A stretch of DNA of 64,000 nucleotides from Corynebacterium deserti GIMN1.010 (GCF_001277995.1 NZ_CP009220.1:868001-932000), one strand, 5' to 3'. Positions 54,452 to 64,000 are shown, counted from the stretch's first letter. Notes: generated from the letters alone by a model not told the origin. A program made the numbers and translations.

Positions 54452-55285
54452 ATGTCTAAGAAAAAGCCTCGCCCCGTTCCTGTTCCCGCTCAATTTATTC
54501 CTCGACTCATTGATGCGCATACGCATTTGGCGTCCTGCGACCCCGATACGGCGGGACTGGTGGAGAGAGCGCGGGAGGCGGGCGTCGAAAAGCTTTGTAC
54601 CGTCGGTGATGGTTTAGCTGAGGCTGAACTGGCGCTGGAGGCCGCGCAAAAGTTTGGCAATGTGTTTGCTGCGTGTGCGATTCATCCCACCAAGGCGGAT
54701 CAATTGGATGATGCAGCGCGTGCCCGACTGACGGAAATGGCAACGGATCCGGCGTGTGTGGCCATTGGTGAGACTGGGTTGGATGCATATTGGATCAAGC
54801 ACGACCCGGACAATACTGCGGCGTTGGATGTGCAGGAGGAAGCGTTGCGTTGGCATATTGACTTGGCAATTGGTGCGCACAAGGCGGTGATGATCCACAA
54901 TCGTGAGGCTGATGCTGATCTGTTGCGGGTGTTGGGGGATGCTCCGGCAGCCCAGGACACCATTTTGCACTGTTTTTCTTCACCATTGGATGTGGCGAAA
55001 GAGGCTTTGCATCGTGGATATGTGTTGAGTTTTGCAGGCAATGTGACGTTTAAGCGCAATGATGAGTTGCGGGAGGCAGCACGCATCGCGCCGCTGGAGC
55101 AGATTTTCATTGAAACGGATGCGCCGTACATGACGCCGGAGCCGTTTCGTGGAGGGCGCAATGAACCGTCGTTGATTGGTCACACGGCGCTGTGCATTGC
55201 GGAGGTTCGTGGCATGCCAGTTGAAGAGTTGGCGGAGGCGTTGACGGCTAACTTTGATCGGGTTTATGGGACCACAAAGCCGTAA
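54452..55285 (+). CDS. tatD: TatD-family metal-dependent DNase
   Basis: A 277-residue TIM-barrel hydrolase. Metal ligands in DAHTHLAS (residues 21-28), AIGETGLDAYWI, VMIHNREADAD, ILHCFSS and FIETDAPYMTPEP are all intact. TatD proteins are 3'-5' exonucleases and hydrolases for damaged DNA. ATG 54452 follows an in-frame GTG at 54443. Its stop is directly before the GlxR-like operator of rpf2. Confidence 0.93.
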   Translation: MSKKKPRPVPVPAQFIPRLIDAHTHLASCDPDTAGLVERAREAGVEKLCTVGDGLAEAELALEAAQKFGNVFAACAIHPTKADQLDDAARARLTEMATDPACVAIGETGLDAYWIKHDPDNTAALDVQEEALRWHIDLAIGAHKAVMIHNREADADLLRVLGDAPAAQDTILHCFSSPLDVAKEALHRGYVLSFAGNVTFKRNDELREAARIAPLEQIFIETDAPYMTPEPFRGGRNEPSLIGHTALCIAEVRGMPVEELAEALTANFDRVYGTTKP

Positions 55286-55301
55286 TGTGAGGTAGCTCAC
55301 G
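55286..55301. promoter_or_regulatory. Predicted GlxR (CRP-type) binding site upstream of rpf2
   Basis: TGTGAGGTAGCTCACG matches the GlxR consensus TGTGAnnTAnnTCACA at all fixed positions except the last base. It lies 158 bases before the rpf2 start. C. glutamicum rpf2 is reported to be controlled by GlxR, RamA and RamB. Confidence 0.72.
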
Positions 55302-55422
55302 CTTGGACGATAGTCCATGGTCAACCGGGGGTGATGAGGCCGATGTGACTAGAGTTTATAAAGTTGCACACCAGGGCGTTTTGGTGGTGGACGGGGGTAG
55401 TTTGTTACCGTATTGTGACTAA

Positions 55423-56592
<1,170 letters not shown>

Positions 56593-56628
56593 TAGAAATC
56601 CAGCACCCAATAGGTAAATTGGGATGCT

Positions 56629-57498
56629 ATGGAAGAATCCTCAGGTGCACAACTGCTCGGACCGGTAGAAATCCGCGCTCTGGCAGAGAAGCTCGATGTC
56701 ACACCAACGAAGAAGTTGGGGCAGAACTTTGTTCATGACCCAAACACGGTGCGTCGTATTGTCGCAGCCGCAGGCCTCACCCCTGAGGACCACGTCGTCG
56801 AGGTCGGTCCTGGACTTGGCTCTTTGACCTTGGCGTTGGTGGACTCGTCAGCATCTGTTACGGCCGTGGAGATCGATCCACGACTGGCTGCAGAACTACC
56901 CACCACTTTCGAATGGCGCGCTCCACAGCTTGCCCACAAATTGAGCATCGTGTTGAAAGATGCGCTCAAAGTGGAGCAGGCCGACATGAAGGTGCAGCCC
57001 ACCGCTTTGGTAGCTAACCTGCCGTACAACGTCTCAGTTCCCGTACTTTTGCACATGATGGAAGAATTTCCCACCATTAATAAGGTGCTCGTAATGGTGC
57101 AGGCAGAGGTTGCAGATCGTTTGGCGGCTGATCCCGGCTCCAAAATTTATGGCGTGCCCAGCGTGAAGGCATCGTTTTATGGGCCGGTCACGCGCGCAGG
57201 TTCCATTGGCAAGAATGTGTTCTGGCCAGCGCCGAAAATTGAATCTGGGTTGGTCAAGATCGTGCGCGCCGACACCCCTTGGGCCCAAGATGACGCCACG
57301 CGAAAGAAAGTGTGGCCGATTATTGATGCGGCATTCTTGCAGCGTCGTAAAACGTTGAGGGCTGCCCTGTCGGGGCATTTCGGCTCGGCGCAAGCTGCAG
57401 AAGAGGCACTTCGCGCAGCCAATATTGATCCCACACTGCGTGGTGAGAAGCTCGATGTGGCAGATTACGTGCGTCTTGCTGGAGTGCTGGAGGAGTAG
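56629..57498 (+). CDS. ksgA: 16S rRNA dimethyladenosine transferase KsgA
   Basis: A 289-residue methyltransferase that dimethylates A1518 and A1519 near the 3' end of 16S rRNA. Motifs: [32 protein letters not shown] (SAM loop), [25 protein letters not shown] (NLPY catalytic motif) and [14 protein letters not shown]. Its stop overlaps the GTG of ispE, the usual ksgA-ispE coupling of actinobacteria. Confidence 0.96.
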   Translation: MEESSGAQLLGPVEIRALAEKLDVTPTKKLGQNFVHDPNTVRRIVAAAGLTPEDHVVEVGPGLGSLTLALVDSSASVTAVEIDPRLAAELPTTFEWRAPQLAHKLSIVLKDALKVEQADMKVQPTALVANLPYNVSVPVLLHMMEEFPTINKVLVMVQAEVADRLAADPGSKIYGVPSVKASFYGPVTRAGSIGKNVFWPAPKIESGLVKIVRADTPWAQDDATRKKVWPIIDAAFLQRRKTLRAALSGHFGSAQAAEEALRAANIDPTLRGEKLDVADYVRLAGVLEE

Positions 57499-58421
57499 TG
57501 AAGATAACAGCAAAAGCGTGGGCTAAAACTAACCTGCATCTTGGTGTAGGGGAGGCCCGCGAGGATGATTTTCACGAGTTGATGACGGTCTTTCAGACCA
57601 TCAATCTTTTTGACACCGTGACGCTTGAAATGAATGAAAGCGACATGGTGACGGAGGGAAGCGTCGTCAAGCAATTATCTGTAACCGGGCCCCGTGGGGT
57701 GCCGGAAGACGCCAGCAACCTTGCGTGGCGCGCGGTGGATGCGCTGGTTGCGCGGCGTGCGGAAAGTACCCCGCTGCCTGCGGTAACGATCCACATTAAT
57801 AAAGGAATTCCGGTTGCCGGTGGTATGGCTGGCGGGTCGGCAGATGCCGCTGCTGCGTTGCGTGCTGTGGATGCGTGGATTGGCCCGTTCAGTGAGGAAA
57901 CCTTGCTTGACGTCGCCGCTGCATTGGGCTCTGACGTGCCTTTCTGCTTGCTTGGTGGCACAATGCGCGGTACGGGGCGAGGCGAGCAGCTCGTGGATAT
58001 TTTGACGCGCGGTACGCTGCATTGGGTCGTGGCCGTCATGGCGCAGGGTCTGTCCACGCCTGAGGTATTCAAAAAATATGATGAGCTAGACGTGGCGCCT
58101 CACATGGACATTCAGGATCTAAGCGCCGCGCTACTCACCGGCAACCCTGAATCTGTTGCACAACATCTGCACAATGACCTTGCAGCCGCGGCATTTAGCC
58201 TGCGCCCCGAACTACGCCACATCATCCGCGACGGCATCAACGCCGGCGCCCTCACCGGACTTGTCTCCGGCTCCGGCCCCACGCTGGTCTTCCTGTGCGC
58301 AAGCCCCGAATCCGCCACCGACGTCGCCGACGCGCTTATCGACGCCGGCCAGGTATTTGCCGCCTACACCGCCACCGGACCTGCAGGCAGCAGCGCCGAA
58401 CGCGGCGCACACATTATTTAA
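57498..58421 (+). CDS. ispE: 4-diphosphocytidyl-2-C-methyl-D-erythritol kinase
   Basis: A 307-residue GHMP kinase of the MEP isoprenoid pathway. It begins MKITAKAWAKTNLHLGVGEA, has the ATP loop GIPVAGGMAGGSADAAAALR, and SGLTGLVSGSGPT-type glycine motif (ALTGLVSGSGPTLVFLC). The GTG start shares its first base with the last base of the ksgA stop. Confidence 0.94.
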   Translation: MKITAKAWAKTNLHLGVGEAREDDFHELMTVFQTINLFDTVTLEMNESDMVTEGSVVKQLSVTGPRGVPEDASNLAWRAVDALVARRAESTPLPAVTIHINKGIPVAGGMAGGSADAAAALRAVDAWIGPFSEETLLDVAAALGSDVPFCLLGGTMRGTGRGEQLVDILTRGTLHWVVAVMAQGLSTPEVFKKYDELDVAPHMDIQDLSAALLTGNPESVAQHLHNDLAAAAFSLRPELRHIIRDGINAGALTGLVSGSGPTLVFLCASPESATDVADALIDAGQVFAAYTATGPAGSSAERGAHII

Positions 58422-58448
58422 AGAACTGGAGTTTTAAAAAACACCACG

Positions 58449-60266
58449 ATGGCCAACTTGATCAATCTGGAAAACGTCTCCAAGACGTGGGGACTTAAAA
58501 CGCTTCTCGACGGCGTCTCCCTCGGCGTCCAAACCGGCGACCGCATCGGCGTCGTCGGCCTCAACGGTGGTGGCAAAACCACCTTGCTGGAAGTACTCAC
58601 CGGCATTGAACCTCCAGATCAGGGGCGAGTATCCCACAACTCCGACCTGCGCATGGCCGTAGTCACCCAGCGCGCAGACCTCAACGATGACGACACCGTT
58701 GCCGACGTCGTGCTTGGACCATTGGGATTAGAAGTCTTTGAATGGGCCTCCAACGCCACGGTCCGCGACGTACTCGGCGGGCTGGGCATTGTGGATCTTG
58801 GCCTTGACACCAAGGTAGGCAACCTTTCAGGTGGCGAGCGCCGACGCACCAACCTCGCCGCAGCCCTTGTCCAAGACCTTGACCTCATCGTTCTTGACGA
58901 GCCCACCAACCACCTCGACGTCGAAGGTGTCCAATGGTTGGCCTCCTATCTGCTGTCCCGCAAAATCGCGATCGTTGTAGTCACACACGACCGCTGGTTC
59001 CTGGACACCGTTGCCACCACCACCTGGGAAGTCCACGACGGGGTCGTCGACTCTTACGACGGCGGCTACAACGACTGGACCTTCGCCCGCGCCGAGCGAG
59101 CCCGCCAAGCCGACGCTATTGAACAACGCCGTCAAAACCTCGCACGGAAAGAGCTGGCCTGGCTGCGCCGTGGTGCCCCTGCACGAACCTCCAAGCCGCG
59201 CTACCGCATCGAAGCCGCCGAAGCTTTGATCGCAGACGTGCCAGCACCTCGCGATAAAGTCGAGCTCATGGCGTTCTCCAAATCGCGCCAAGGCCGCGTC
59301 GTCATCGAGCTTGAAGACGCCACCGTTGCAACACCTGATGATCGTATTCTTGTCGAAGACCTCACCTGGCGGCTTGCCCCCGGTGAACGCATCGGCCTCG
59401 TTGGAGTCAACGGCTCCGGCAAAACCACCCTGCTGCGCACCCTCGCTGGCGAACACCCACTGCGAGCCGGAAAACGCATCGAAGGCCAGACCGTCAAACT
59501 GGGATGGCTGCGCCAAGAACTCGACGACCTCGACCTCACCCGCCGCCTCATCGACTGCGTAGAAGACGTCGCTTCCTACGTCATGATGGGGGACAAGCAG
59601 ATCTCTGCCTCCCAGCTTGCCGAACGCCTTGGATTCTCACCAAAGCGCCAGCGCACCCCCGTGGGAGATCTCTCCGGTGGCGAACGTCGCCGCCTCCAAC
59701 TCACCCGCGTGCTTATGGCCGAACCCAACGTGCTGCTCCTCGACGAGCCCACCAACGACCTCGACATCGACACCCTCCAAGAGCTGGAATCGCTTCTCGA
59801 CGGTTGGCCCGGCACCATGGTGGTCATCTCCCACGACCGTTACCTCATCGAACGCGTCACCGACTCCACTTGGGCTCTCTTTGGCGACGGCAAACTGACC
59901 AACCTTCCAGGAGGCATCGAGGAGTACTTGGCTCGCCGTGCAGCCGAAGCAGAGGCCGAAGACCACGGAGTGCTGAATTTGGGGGCCGCGAACGCGCCTG
60001 TTGCTGGTGACTCTGTCGCTACTGGTATTTCCGGAATTTCCGCACAAGAACGCCACCGCATCACCAAAGAAATGAACGCGTTGGAACGCAAAATGGGCAA
60101 ACTTGACCAACAAATGGACAAGATCAACCAACAGCTTGCCGACGCCGCCGAAGCAATGGACACCGCCAAACTCACCGAACTCGATGCCAAACTACGTGGA
60201 GTCCAAGCAGAGCACAGCGAACTTGAAATGCAGTGGCTGGAACTCGGCGAGGAAATCGAGGGCTAA
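58449..60266 (+). CDS. ABC-F family ATPase (Uup/EttA-like)
   Basis: A 605-residue cytoplasmic protein with two ABC ATPase domains and no membrane part. First domain: GLNGGGKTTLLE, LSGGERRRTNLAAAL, LDEPTNHLD. Second: GVNGSGKTTLLRTL, DLSGGERRRLQLTRVL, LDEPTNDLD. A linker and a C-terminal coiled coil (about 545-603, rich in Lys, Gln and Glu) follow, as in Uup. ABC-F proteins act on the ribosome. Its first Walker A has GGG rather than the common GSG or GAG. Confidence 0.92.
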   Translation: MANLINLENVSKTWGLKTLLDGVSLGVQTGDRIGVVGLNGGGKTTLLEVLTGIEPPDQGRVSHNSDLRMAVVTQRADLNDDDTVADVVLGPLGLEVFEWASNATVRDVLGGLGIVDLGLDTKVGNLSGGERRRTNLAAALVQDLDLIVLDEPTNHLDVEGVQWLASYLLSRKIAIVVVTHDRWFLDTVATTTWEVHDGVVDSYDGGYNDWTFARAERARQADAIEQRRQNLARKELAWLRRGAPARTSKPRYRIEAAEALIADVPAPRDKVELMAFSKSRQGRVVIELEDATVATPDDRILVEDLTWRLAPGERIGLVGVNGSGKTTLLRTLAGEHPLRAGKRIEGQTVKLGWLRQELDDLDLTRRLIDCVEDVASYVMMGDKQISASQLAERLGFSPKRQRTPVGDLSGGERRRLQLTRVLMAEPNVLLLDEPTNDLDIDTLQELESLLDGWPGTMVVISHDRYLIERVTDSTWALFGDGKLTNLPGGIEEYLARRAAEAEAEDHGVLNLGAANAPVAGDSVATGISGISAQERHRITKEMNALERKMGKLDQQMDKINQQLADAAEAMDTAKLTELDAKLRGVQAEHSELEMQWLELGEEIEG

Positions 60267-60267
60267 C

Positions 60268-61053
60268 GTGACAGATATGGTGGCTGTGTTGGCGCAGCGC
60301 GCGATGTTGGAAATGGATCAACGCCACGCAGACGTGGTGATGATCGGCAGCCAAGTCGCCTTCGGTTCCGTAGGGATCAGCGCCGCGCTGCCGATCATGT
60401 ATGGGGAAGGCGTGCGCGCGGTCGCGGTCCCCACCGTCGTGCTCAGCTCGATGCCACGATACGCCGCCTCACATCGCCAAGCCATGTCAGATGAATGGCT
60501 ACGTTTAGCGCTGGACGATCTGCTGGATCTGGGCATCATCGATGAAGTTTCTACTGTGATGACGGGATATTTTGCATCCGCTTCGCAGGTGGAGATTGTG
60601 GTGGCGTGGCTTCGACGTATCCGCGAAAGTCACCCCCATATCCGCATTGTTGTCGATCCCATCATGGGCGATCGCGATGTCGGAATCTACGTGCCAGCTG
60701 AGATTGCGCATGCTTTGATCCACGAGCTCTTACCCCTTGCCACCGGCATTGTGCCCAACGCGTTTGAGTTTGCCCACATCACCGGCGGCGCGGACATCGT
60801 GGCATCCGCACGGTCCTTGATCGGCGAGTGCGGCGAATGGGTCATCATCACCAGCGCACGCGAAAGCGACACCACCACAACGCTAATTATCACCCGAGAT
60901 GATGTTCAAGAAGTTTCCACCGCCTCCGTTGACACCCAGGTCAAAGGTGCTGGAGATGTCTTCGCCGCCGTCCTCGTTGCGGCACTGCACAAAAAACAAA
61001 CGCTTTTCGACGCCACCACCTACGCCCAAACCACCGTCCGTGGGTTGCTCTAG
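60268..61053 (+). CDS. pdxK: Pyridoxal/pyridoxine kinase
   Basis: A 261-residue ribokinase-fold kinase. After VVMIGSQVAFGSVGISAAL (substrate-binding start) come VVDPIMGDRDVGIYV, VPNAFEFAHITGG and the catalytic-base segment VKGAGDVFAAVLVAAL. GTG 60268 lies one base after the ABC-F stop; ATG 60277 is an alternative. It phosphorylates vitamin B6 vitamers. The stop overlaps the convergent redoxin stop. Confidence 0.88.
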   Translation: MTDMVAVLAQRAMLEMDQRHADVVMIGSQVAFGSVGISAALPIMYGEGVRAVAVPTVVLSSMPRYAASHRQAMSDEWLRLALDDLLDLGIIDEVSTVMTGYFASASQVEIVVAWLRRIRESHPHIRIVVDPIMGDRDVGIYVPAEIAHALIHELLPLATGIVPNAFEFAHITGGADIVASARSLIGECGEWVIITSARESDTTTTLIITRDDVQEVSTASVDTQVKGAGDVFAAVLVAALHKKQTLFDATTYAQTTVRGLL

Positions 61054-61523
61054 CTCTCTTCAGACAGCAAGCTGCCCACCACCAGGCCAAGGGCGAAATC
61101 ATCAACCTGGCCGAACTGCACCTGACGGATCCTGCCCTTGCGATCCGCCAAAATCACACTCGGCGTTCCCTCCAAGTTGTATTTCCGCATGGTGGTGGGC
61201 ACAGGCAGGCCCTCGCGGGGAGTATCGATGGCCACCGGGAACGTAATGCCAAATTCCTTGATGAACACCTTCAGGGCCTCCGGAGTCATCACCTCATGAT
61301 GCTCAAACACGCTATGCAAGCCAATGATCTGAACATGGTGTTCATCCAACATTCGATGTAACTTCTTCGCCTGCGGAATCGAATGATTCACACACCCCGG
61401 GCACAGCATCTGGAAAACCTCCACGATCACGACTTTTCCCCGCAGGTCCTCCATGGTTACGCCTGTGTGGTTGACCCATTGCGAGACATCAAGGTCGAGG
61501 AGAGGGGCCTCGTTAAGCGTCAT
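61050..61523 (-). CDS. TlpA/AhpC-type redoxin
   Basis: A 157-residue thioredoxin-fold protein without signal peptide. The redox motif is CPGC in FQMLCPGCVNHS, near residue 40, and the cis-proline part reads EGTPSVILADRKGRIRQVQF. It is probably a cytoplasmic thiol reductase or peroxidase-like protein. The substrate is unknown. Divergent from the ABM gene with 23 bases between starts. Confidence 0.83.
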   Translation of the reverse strand: MTLNEAPLLDLDVSQWVNHTGVTMEDLRGKVVIVEVFQMLCPGCVNHSIPQAKKLHRMLDEHHVQIIGLHSVFEHHEVMTPEALKVFIKEFGITFPVAIDTPREGLPVPTTMRKYNLEGTPSVILADRKGRIRQVQFGQVDDFALGLVVGSLLSEES

Positions 61524-61546
61524 CTTTTGCCCTTTACTAAGGTAGA

Positions 61547-61879
61547 ATGGTCGGCGTGATTTTGATTAATGTGAAGTTCAAGCCATTGCCCGAGTACGTT
61601 GCGACATTCCGCGAGCAGGTCGCGGAGTTTACCGACAAGACCCGCGCCGAAGAGGGCAACATCTTCTTCGACTGGTCCGTCAATACCGACAACCCCAACG
61701 AATTCATCCTCCTCGAGGCCTTCCAGGACGACGCCGCTGAAGCTCACGTCAACAGCGAGCACTTCAAGGCAGCATGCGAAATGTTCCCAAAGATCCTGTC
61801 TGAAACCCCAGAGATCATCAACACCCTCATCGAAGGCAAAACCGAGTGGGATCGCATGGCCGAATTCGCCGTCAAATAA
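61547..61879 (+). CDS. Antibiotic biosynthesis monooxygenase (ABM)-fold protein, copy 1
   Basis: A 110-residue dimeric alpha-beta barrel protein: INVKFKPLPEYVATFREQV, TRAEEGNIFFDWSVNTDNP, FILLEAFQDDAAEAHVNS. ABM-fold proteins include quinol monooxygenases and heme-degrading enzymes; no heme-ligand Asn/His set is evident. ATG 61547 has AAGG five bases upstream; GTG 61556 is the alternative. Clearly homologous to the next gene. Confidence 0.85.
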   Translation: MVGVILINVKFKPLPEYVATFREQVAEFTDKTRAEEGNIFFDWSVNTDNPNEFILLEAFQDDAAEAHVNSEHFKAACEMFPKILSETPEIINTLIEGKTEWDRMAEFAVK

Positions 61880-61942
61880 GAAGTGCTTTAGGTCTCTGTG
61901 AGTGACGTGGTGAAATGTGGGTCACACTTTTGTAAAACAAAG

Positions 61943-61956
61943 TATGCTTGAAAGTA
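61943..61956 (+). promoter_or_regulatory. Likely -10 element giving a leaderless transcript
   Basis: TATGCT (61943-61948) is followed seven bases later by the A of ATG 61956, the spacing expected when transcription starts at the start codon. No Shine-Dalgarno is visible. Confidence 0.5.
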
Positions 61957-62279
61957 TGCATATCGTCAACATTCGCTTCAAGCCAAAAGCTAAGTATGTC
62001 GATACTTTCCGCTACACCGTCGACAAATTCACAGAGTCCACAAGGGCAGAGGAAGGCTGCCTCTACTTCGATTGGTTCCGCAATACCGACTACCCAGGTG
62101 AATACCTCGTCATCGGTGTGTGGACCGACGAGGGAGCCAAAGAGCACATCAAGAGTGAGCATTACACTCGGGCTCAAGAAACTCTCCCGCCACTGCTGCA
62201 GCAAACACCAATGATTATTCAGAGTGAATTCTCAAAGAAGAAGGGTTGGGAACGCTTCAGTGAATTTACTGTCTATTAA
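61956..62279 (+). CDS. Antibiotic biosynthesis monooxygenase (ABM)-fold protein, copy 2
   Basis: A 107-residue paralogue of the preceding gene: IVNIRFKPKAKYVDTFRYTV, STRAEEGCLYFDWFRNTDYP, YLVIGVWTDEGAKEHIKSEH. The two share the RAEEG and FDW core. ATG 61956 matches the family start; ATG 61944 is in frame upstream without a ribosome binding site. It carries its own promoter-like sequence and terminator, so it is regulated apart from copy 1. Confidence 0.83.
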   Translation: MHIVNIRFKPKAKYVDTFRYTVDKFTESTRAEEGCLYFDWFRNTDYPGEYLVIGVWTDEGAKEHIKSEHYTRAQETLPPLLQQTPMIIQSEFSKKKGWERFSEFTVY

Positions 62280-62289
62280 CCAGGCAGTT

Positions 62290-62334
62290 AAAACTTCGTT
62301 GCCCGCCGGAAATCTGCAGGTAACGAAGTTTTTT
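62290..62334 (+). terminator. Terminator after ABM copy 2
   Basis: An 11-bp stem AAAACTTCGTT/AACGAAGTTTT with a 21-base loop, followed by TT. Confidence 0.75.
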
Positions 62335-62415
62335 GTGTTTCCTCAAGGAACTAGTTGGGGATTTGTGTGAATTTTCGCGTGTAGGCATGGGGTTTATGCT
62401 TGTAGTCTTTAATAC

Positions 62416-63363
62416 ATGAAGAAGACCGACCACACCTCACTTCCAGAATTTCGAAAGAACCCACCGAAACTGGACAAAAAGGCATACGAAAAAGAACTGA
62501 AGCGCCTTCAGGCAGAACTCGTCGATCTACAACAATGGGTCGTCGAAACTGGTGCCCGTGTAGTCATCGTGATGGAAGGCCGCGACGCCGCCGGAAAAGG
62601 CTCCGCCATCAAGCGCATCACCCAATACCTCAACCCACGATCTGCACGCATCGAAGCCCTCCCAACACCCAACTCGCGGGAAAAAGGGCAGTGGTACTTC
62701 CAGCGCTACATCGAAAAACTGCCAACAGCTGGCGAGATCGTCATTTTCGACCGCTCCTGGTATAACCGCGCAGGCGTCGAACGCGTCATGGGATTCTGCA
62801 CCTCCCAGGAATACCGCCGCTTCCTTCACCAAGCCCCCATCTTTGAACGCCTCCTCGTCGAAGACGGCATCCACCTGCGTAAATACTGGTTCTCCGTCTC
62901 TGATGAAGAGCAAATCAAACGCTTCCGAGACCGCCTCAGCGACCCCCTGCGTCGCTGGAAGCTGTCCCCAATGGACCTGCAATCCATCACCAAGTGGGAA
63001 GACTACTCCCGCGCCAAAGATGAAATGTTTATTCACACCGACATTCCATCCGCACCGTGGTACACCGTGGAATCTGAAGACAAGAAGCGTTCCCGAATCA
63101 ACGTCATCTCCCACCTGCTGTCAACGATTCCTTACGAGAAGATCGACCGCCCCCTTCCTGAGATCCCTGACCGCCCTGATACCGAGATGGACTACGAGCG
63201 CCCACCTCGCGAAGACTTCCGTTACGTTCCCGATGTAGCCGCACACCTAGAGAAGGACCGCATCGAAAAGGAAGAGGAAGAAAAAGCCAAGGCTAAGAAA
63301 GCTAAAAAGGCTAAGAAGTCTTCCGAGGATGAGGGTAAGAAATCTAAGAAGAAGAAGAAGTAG
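62416..63363 (+). CDS. ppk2B: Polyphosphate kinase 2
   Basis: A 315-residue PPK2. Walker A is EGRDAAGKGSAIK near residues 53-65, Walker B and lid FDRSWYNRAGVERVMGF, then KYWFSVSDEEQIKRF and DRLSDPLRRWKLSPMD. C. glutamicum PPK2B forms polyphosphate from NTP or the reverse. The last ~40 residues are a tail of Lys/Glu/Ala ending in a run of lysines, outside the catalytic fold. A TATGCT at 62395 could be the -10 element of a short-leader promoter. Confidence 0.93.
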   Translation: MKKTDHTSLPEFRKNPPKLDKKAYEKELKRLQAELVDLQQWVVETGARVVIVMEGRDAAGKGSAIKRITQYLNPRSARIEALPTPNSREKGQWYFQRYIEKLPTAGEIVIFDRSWYNRAGVERVMGFCTSQEYRRFLHQAPIFERLLVEDGIHLRKYWFSVSDEEQIKRFRDRLSDPLRRWKLSPMDLQSITKWEDYSRAKDEMFIHTDIPSAPWYTVESEDKKRSRINVISHLLSTIPYEKIDRPLPEIPDRPDTEMDYERPPREDFRYVPDVAAHLEKDRIEKEEEEKAKAKKAKKAKKSSEDEGKKSKKKKK

Positions 63364-63372
63364 GGAAGTAGG

Positions 63373-63398
63373 CGATCAGGTATTTCGATCAGGTATTC
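63373..63398 (+). repeat. 13-base tandem duplication after ppk2
   Basis: CGATCAGGTATTT (63373-63385) is followed directly by CGATCAGGTATTC (63386-63398), ten bases after the ppk2 stop. Confidence 0.85.
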
Positions 63399-63562
63399 AG
63401 AGTTCCACTTCACGCACATCTTTTCGGAAAACCTACTCCTGATTGATTGGGTAAAGTCGAACATGTGCTATTGAGTGCGTGATGTCGAATTCTCGAACGC
63501 CGGCCCGGTTACCCGCATTGCTTCCGAGATGACAGATACACCGATTGAAACTGCCGCCTTAG

Positions 63563-63615
63563 GGCCTGAAAGCGTCACCTTCATACACACCTTTCGTATG
63601 AAAGAGCTTCAGGCC
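63563..63615. other. Nested inverted repeat between ppk2 and the HAD gene
   Basis: The outer arms GGCCTGAA(A)GC and GCTTCAGGCC (one bulged A) enclose inner arms TTCATAC and GTATGAA. The ~53-base structure is not followed by a T-run on either strand beyond ordinary sequence. The rest of 63399-63652 shows nothing I can support as a gene. Confidence 0.6.
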
Positions 63616-63652
63616 TCAAATCAGCGCGAAACTGGGACACTTAAGACGACAC

Positions 63653-64000
63653 TTAAGACACAGTCTGCTCAGCCAACAGCTTTTCGAGTACTTGGACAAC
63701 ACCGGCTTCGTCGTTGGAGGGTGCGACGGCGTCGGCAAGCGCCAAAATGTCTGGGTGGGCGTTGGACATTGCGTAGGATGTGCCCGCTGCCTTAATCAAC
63801 TCAGTGTCATTCAAATAATCGCCGAAGACGAGGGTCTCAGACTCTGTAATTCCCAGTGCATCGCGCAGTTTCGCCAACGCCTGGCCCTTGTTTGCGGAGG
63901 GATCCATGACGTCAACCCAGTGTTTTCCGGACACCACAATGTTGGCGTCGGGGCAGGCTGCGCTGATGACGGGTGCGCAATCTTCTTCGGCGTCTTGGAA
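63653..64000 (-). CDS. HAD-superfamily (Cof-type) phosphatase, N-terminal part outside window
   Basis: The frame is open to the window edge on the minus strand, giving the last 115 residues. The cap-domain end (VVSGKHWVDVMDPSANKGQAL, split here by position) carries the conserved Lys of motif III, followed by LVFGDYLNDTELIKAAG, the GDxxND motif IV, and MSNAHPDILALAD. This is the C-terminal part of a Cof-type HAD sugar-phosphate or flavin phosphatase. Substrate unknown. Confidence 0.88.
   Translation of the reverse strand, partial: FQDAEEDCAPVISAACPDANIVVSGKHWVDVMDPSANKGQALAKLRDALGITESETLVFGDYLNDTELIKAAGTSYAMSNAHPDILALADAVAPSNDEAGVVQVLEKLLAEQTVS

Noticed and set aside
63475..63795. 106-codon plus-strand frame after ppk2
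   Set aside because: Its second half is antisense to the conserved HAD gene, and no ribosome binding site precedes it.

Overview
The window is chromosomal DNA from a Corynebacterium very close to C. glutamicum. Evidence includes a type I fatty acid synthase, mycoredoxin, AmtR, BetP, Rpf2, a PPK2, Glp/GlpR, many GTG starts, and a gene order that matches (from memory) the C. glutamicum stretch from fasB to ppk2B. The BetP protein has the expected 595 residues but differs at many positions from the ATCC 13032 sequence as I remember it, so this is probably a sister species or divergent strain. Gene names rest on recognised protein families and remembered synteny; no database was searched.

Layout. 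1-2.4 kb: the end of a FAS-I gene. 2.5-5.2 kb: a decayed accessory patch around one intact MetX-like acyltransferase, with four broken genes (premature stops, a frameshift, lost ends), ending at tRNA-Arg(CCU). 5.4-19.5 kb: housekeeping and repair genes, namely mycoredoxin-folA-thyA-cysQ, the Lhr helicase with a Nei glycosylase, small membrane proteins, pgi, an aldehyde dehydrogenase, a DUF222/HNH nuclease and chorismate mutase. 19.5-28.9 kb: pcrA, an M23 peptidase, purN-purH, citE and amtR. 29.0-31.2 kb: two divergent ribosomal protein operons, all of them forms without zinc-binding cysteines, separated by a wrecked ArsR-type regulator.

31.3-37.6 kb is an envelope-stress and envelope block: two-component system, HtrA, MogA-like protein, MscL, SAF-domain protein and 5-formyl-THF cyclo-ligase. 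37.7-41.7 kb is galU-glp-rimJ-glpR, which carries the gephyrin-like division protein and its membrane receptor. 41.8-45.3 kb holds an MFS transporter, DoxX, a membrane protein with a zinc anti-sigma motif, and a GH13 glycosidase, converging on the protein O-mannosyltransferase. 46.9-53.7 kb: rsmI, betP, metS and a RecQ helicase with a phosphoribosyltransferase-like tail. 53.7-61 kb: a cyclase-family hydrolase, tatD, rpf2 (behind a near-consensus GlxR site), ksgA, ispE, an ABC-F ATPase and pdxK. 61-64 kb: a redoxin, two tandem ABM-fold proteins, ppk2 and the end of a HAD phosphatase.

I saw no intact insertion sequence, prophage, CRISPR array or rRNA operon. The least explained material is the decayed patch at 2.5-5.2 kb, the RecQ C-terminal domain, the ZAS-motif membrane protein without a sigma factor, and the ribosomal protein leader hairpin.
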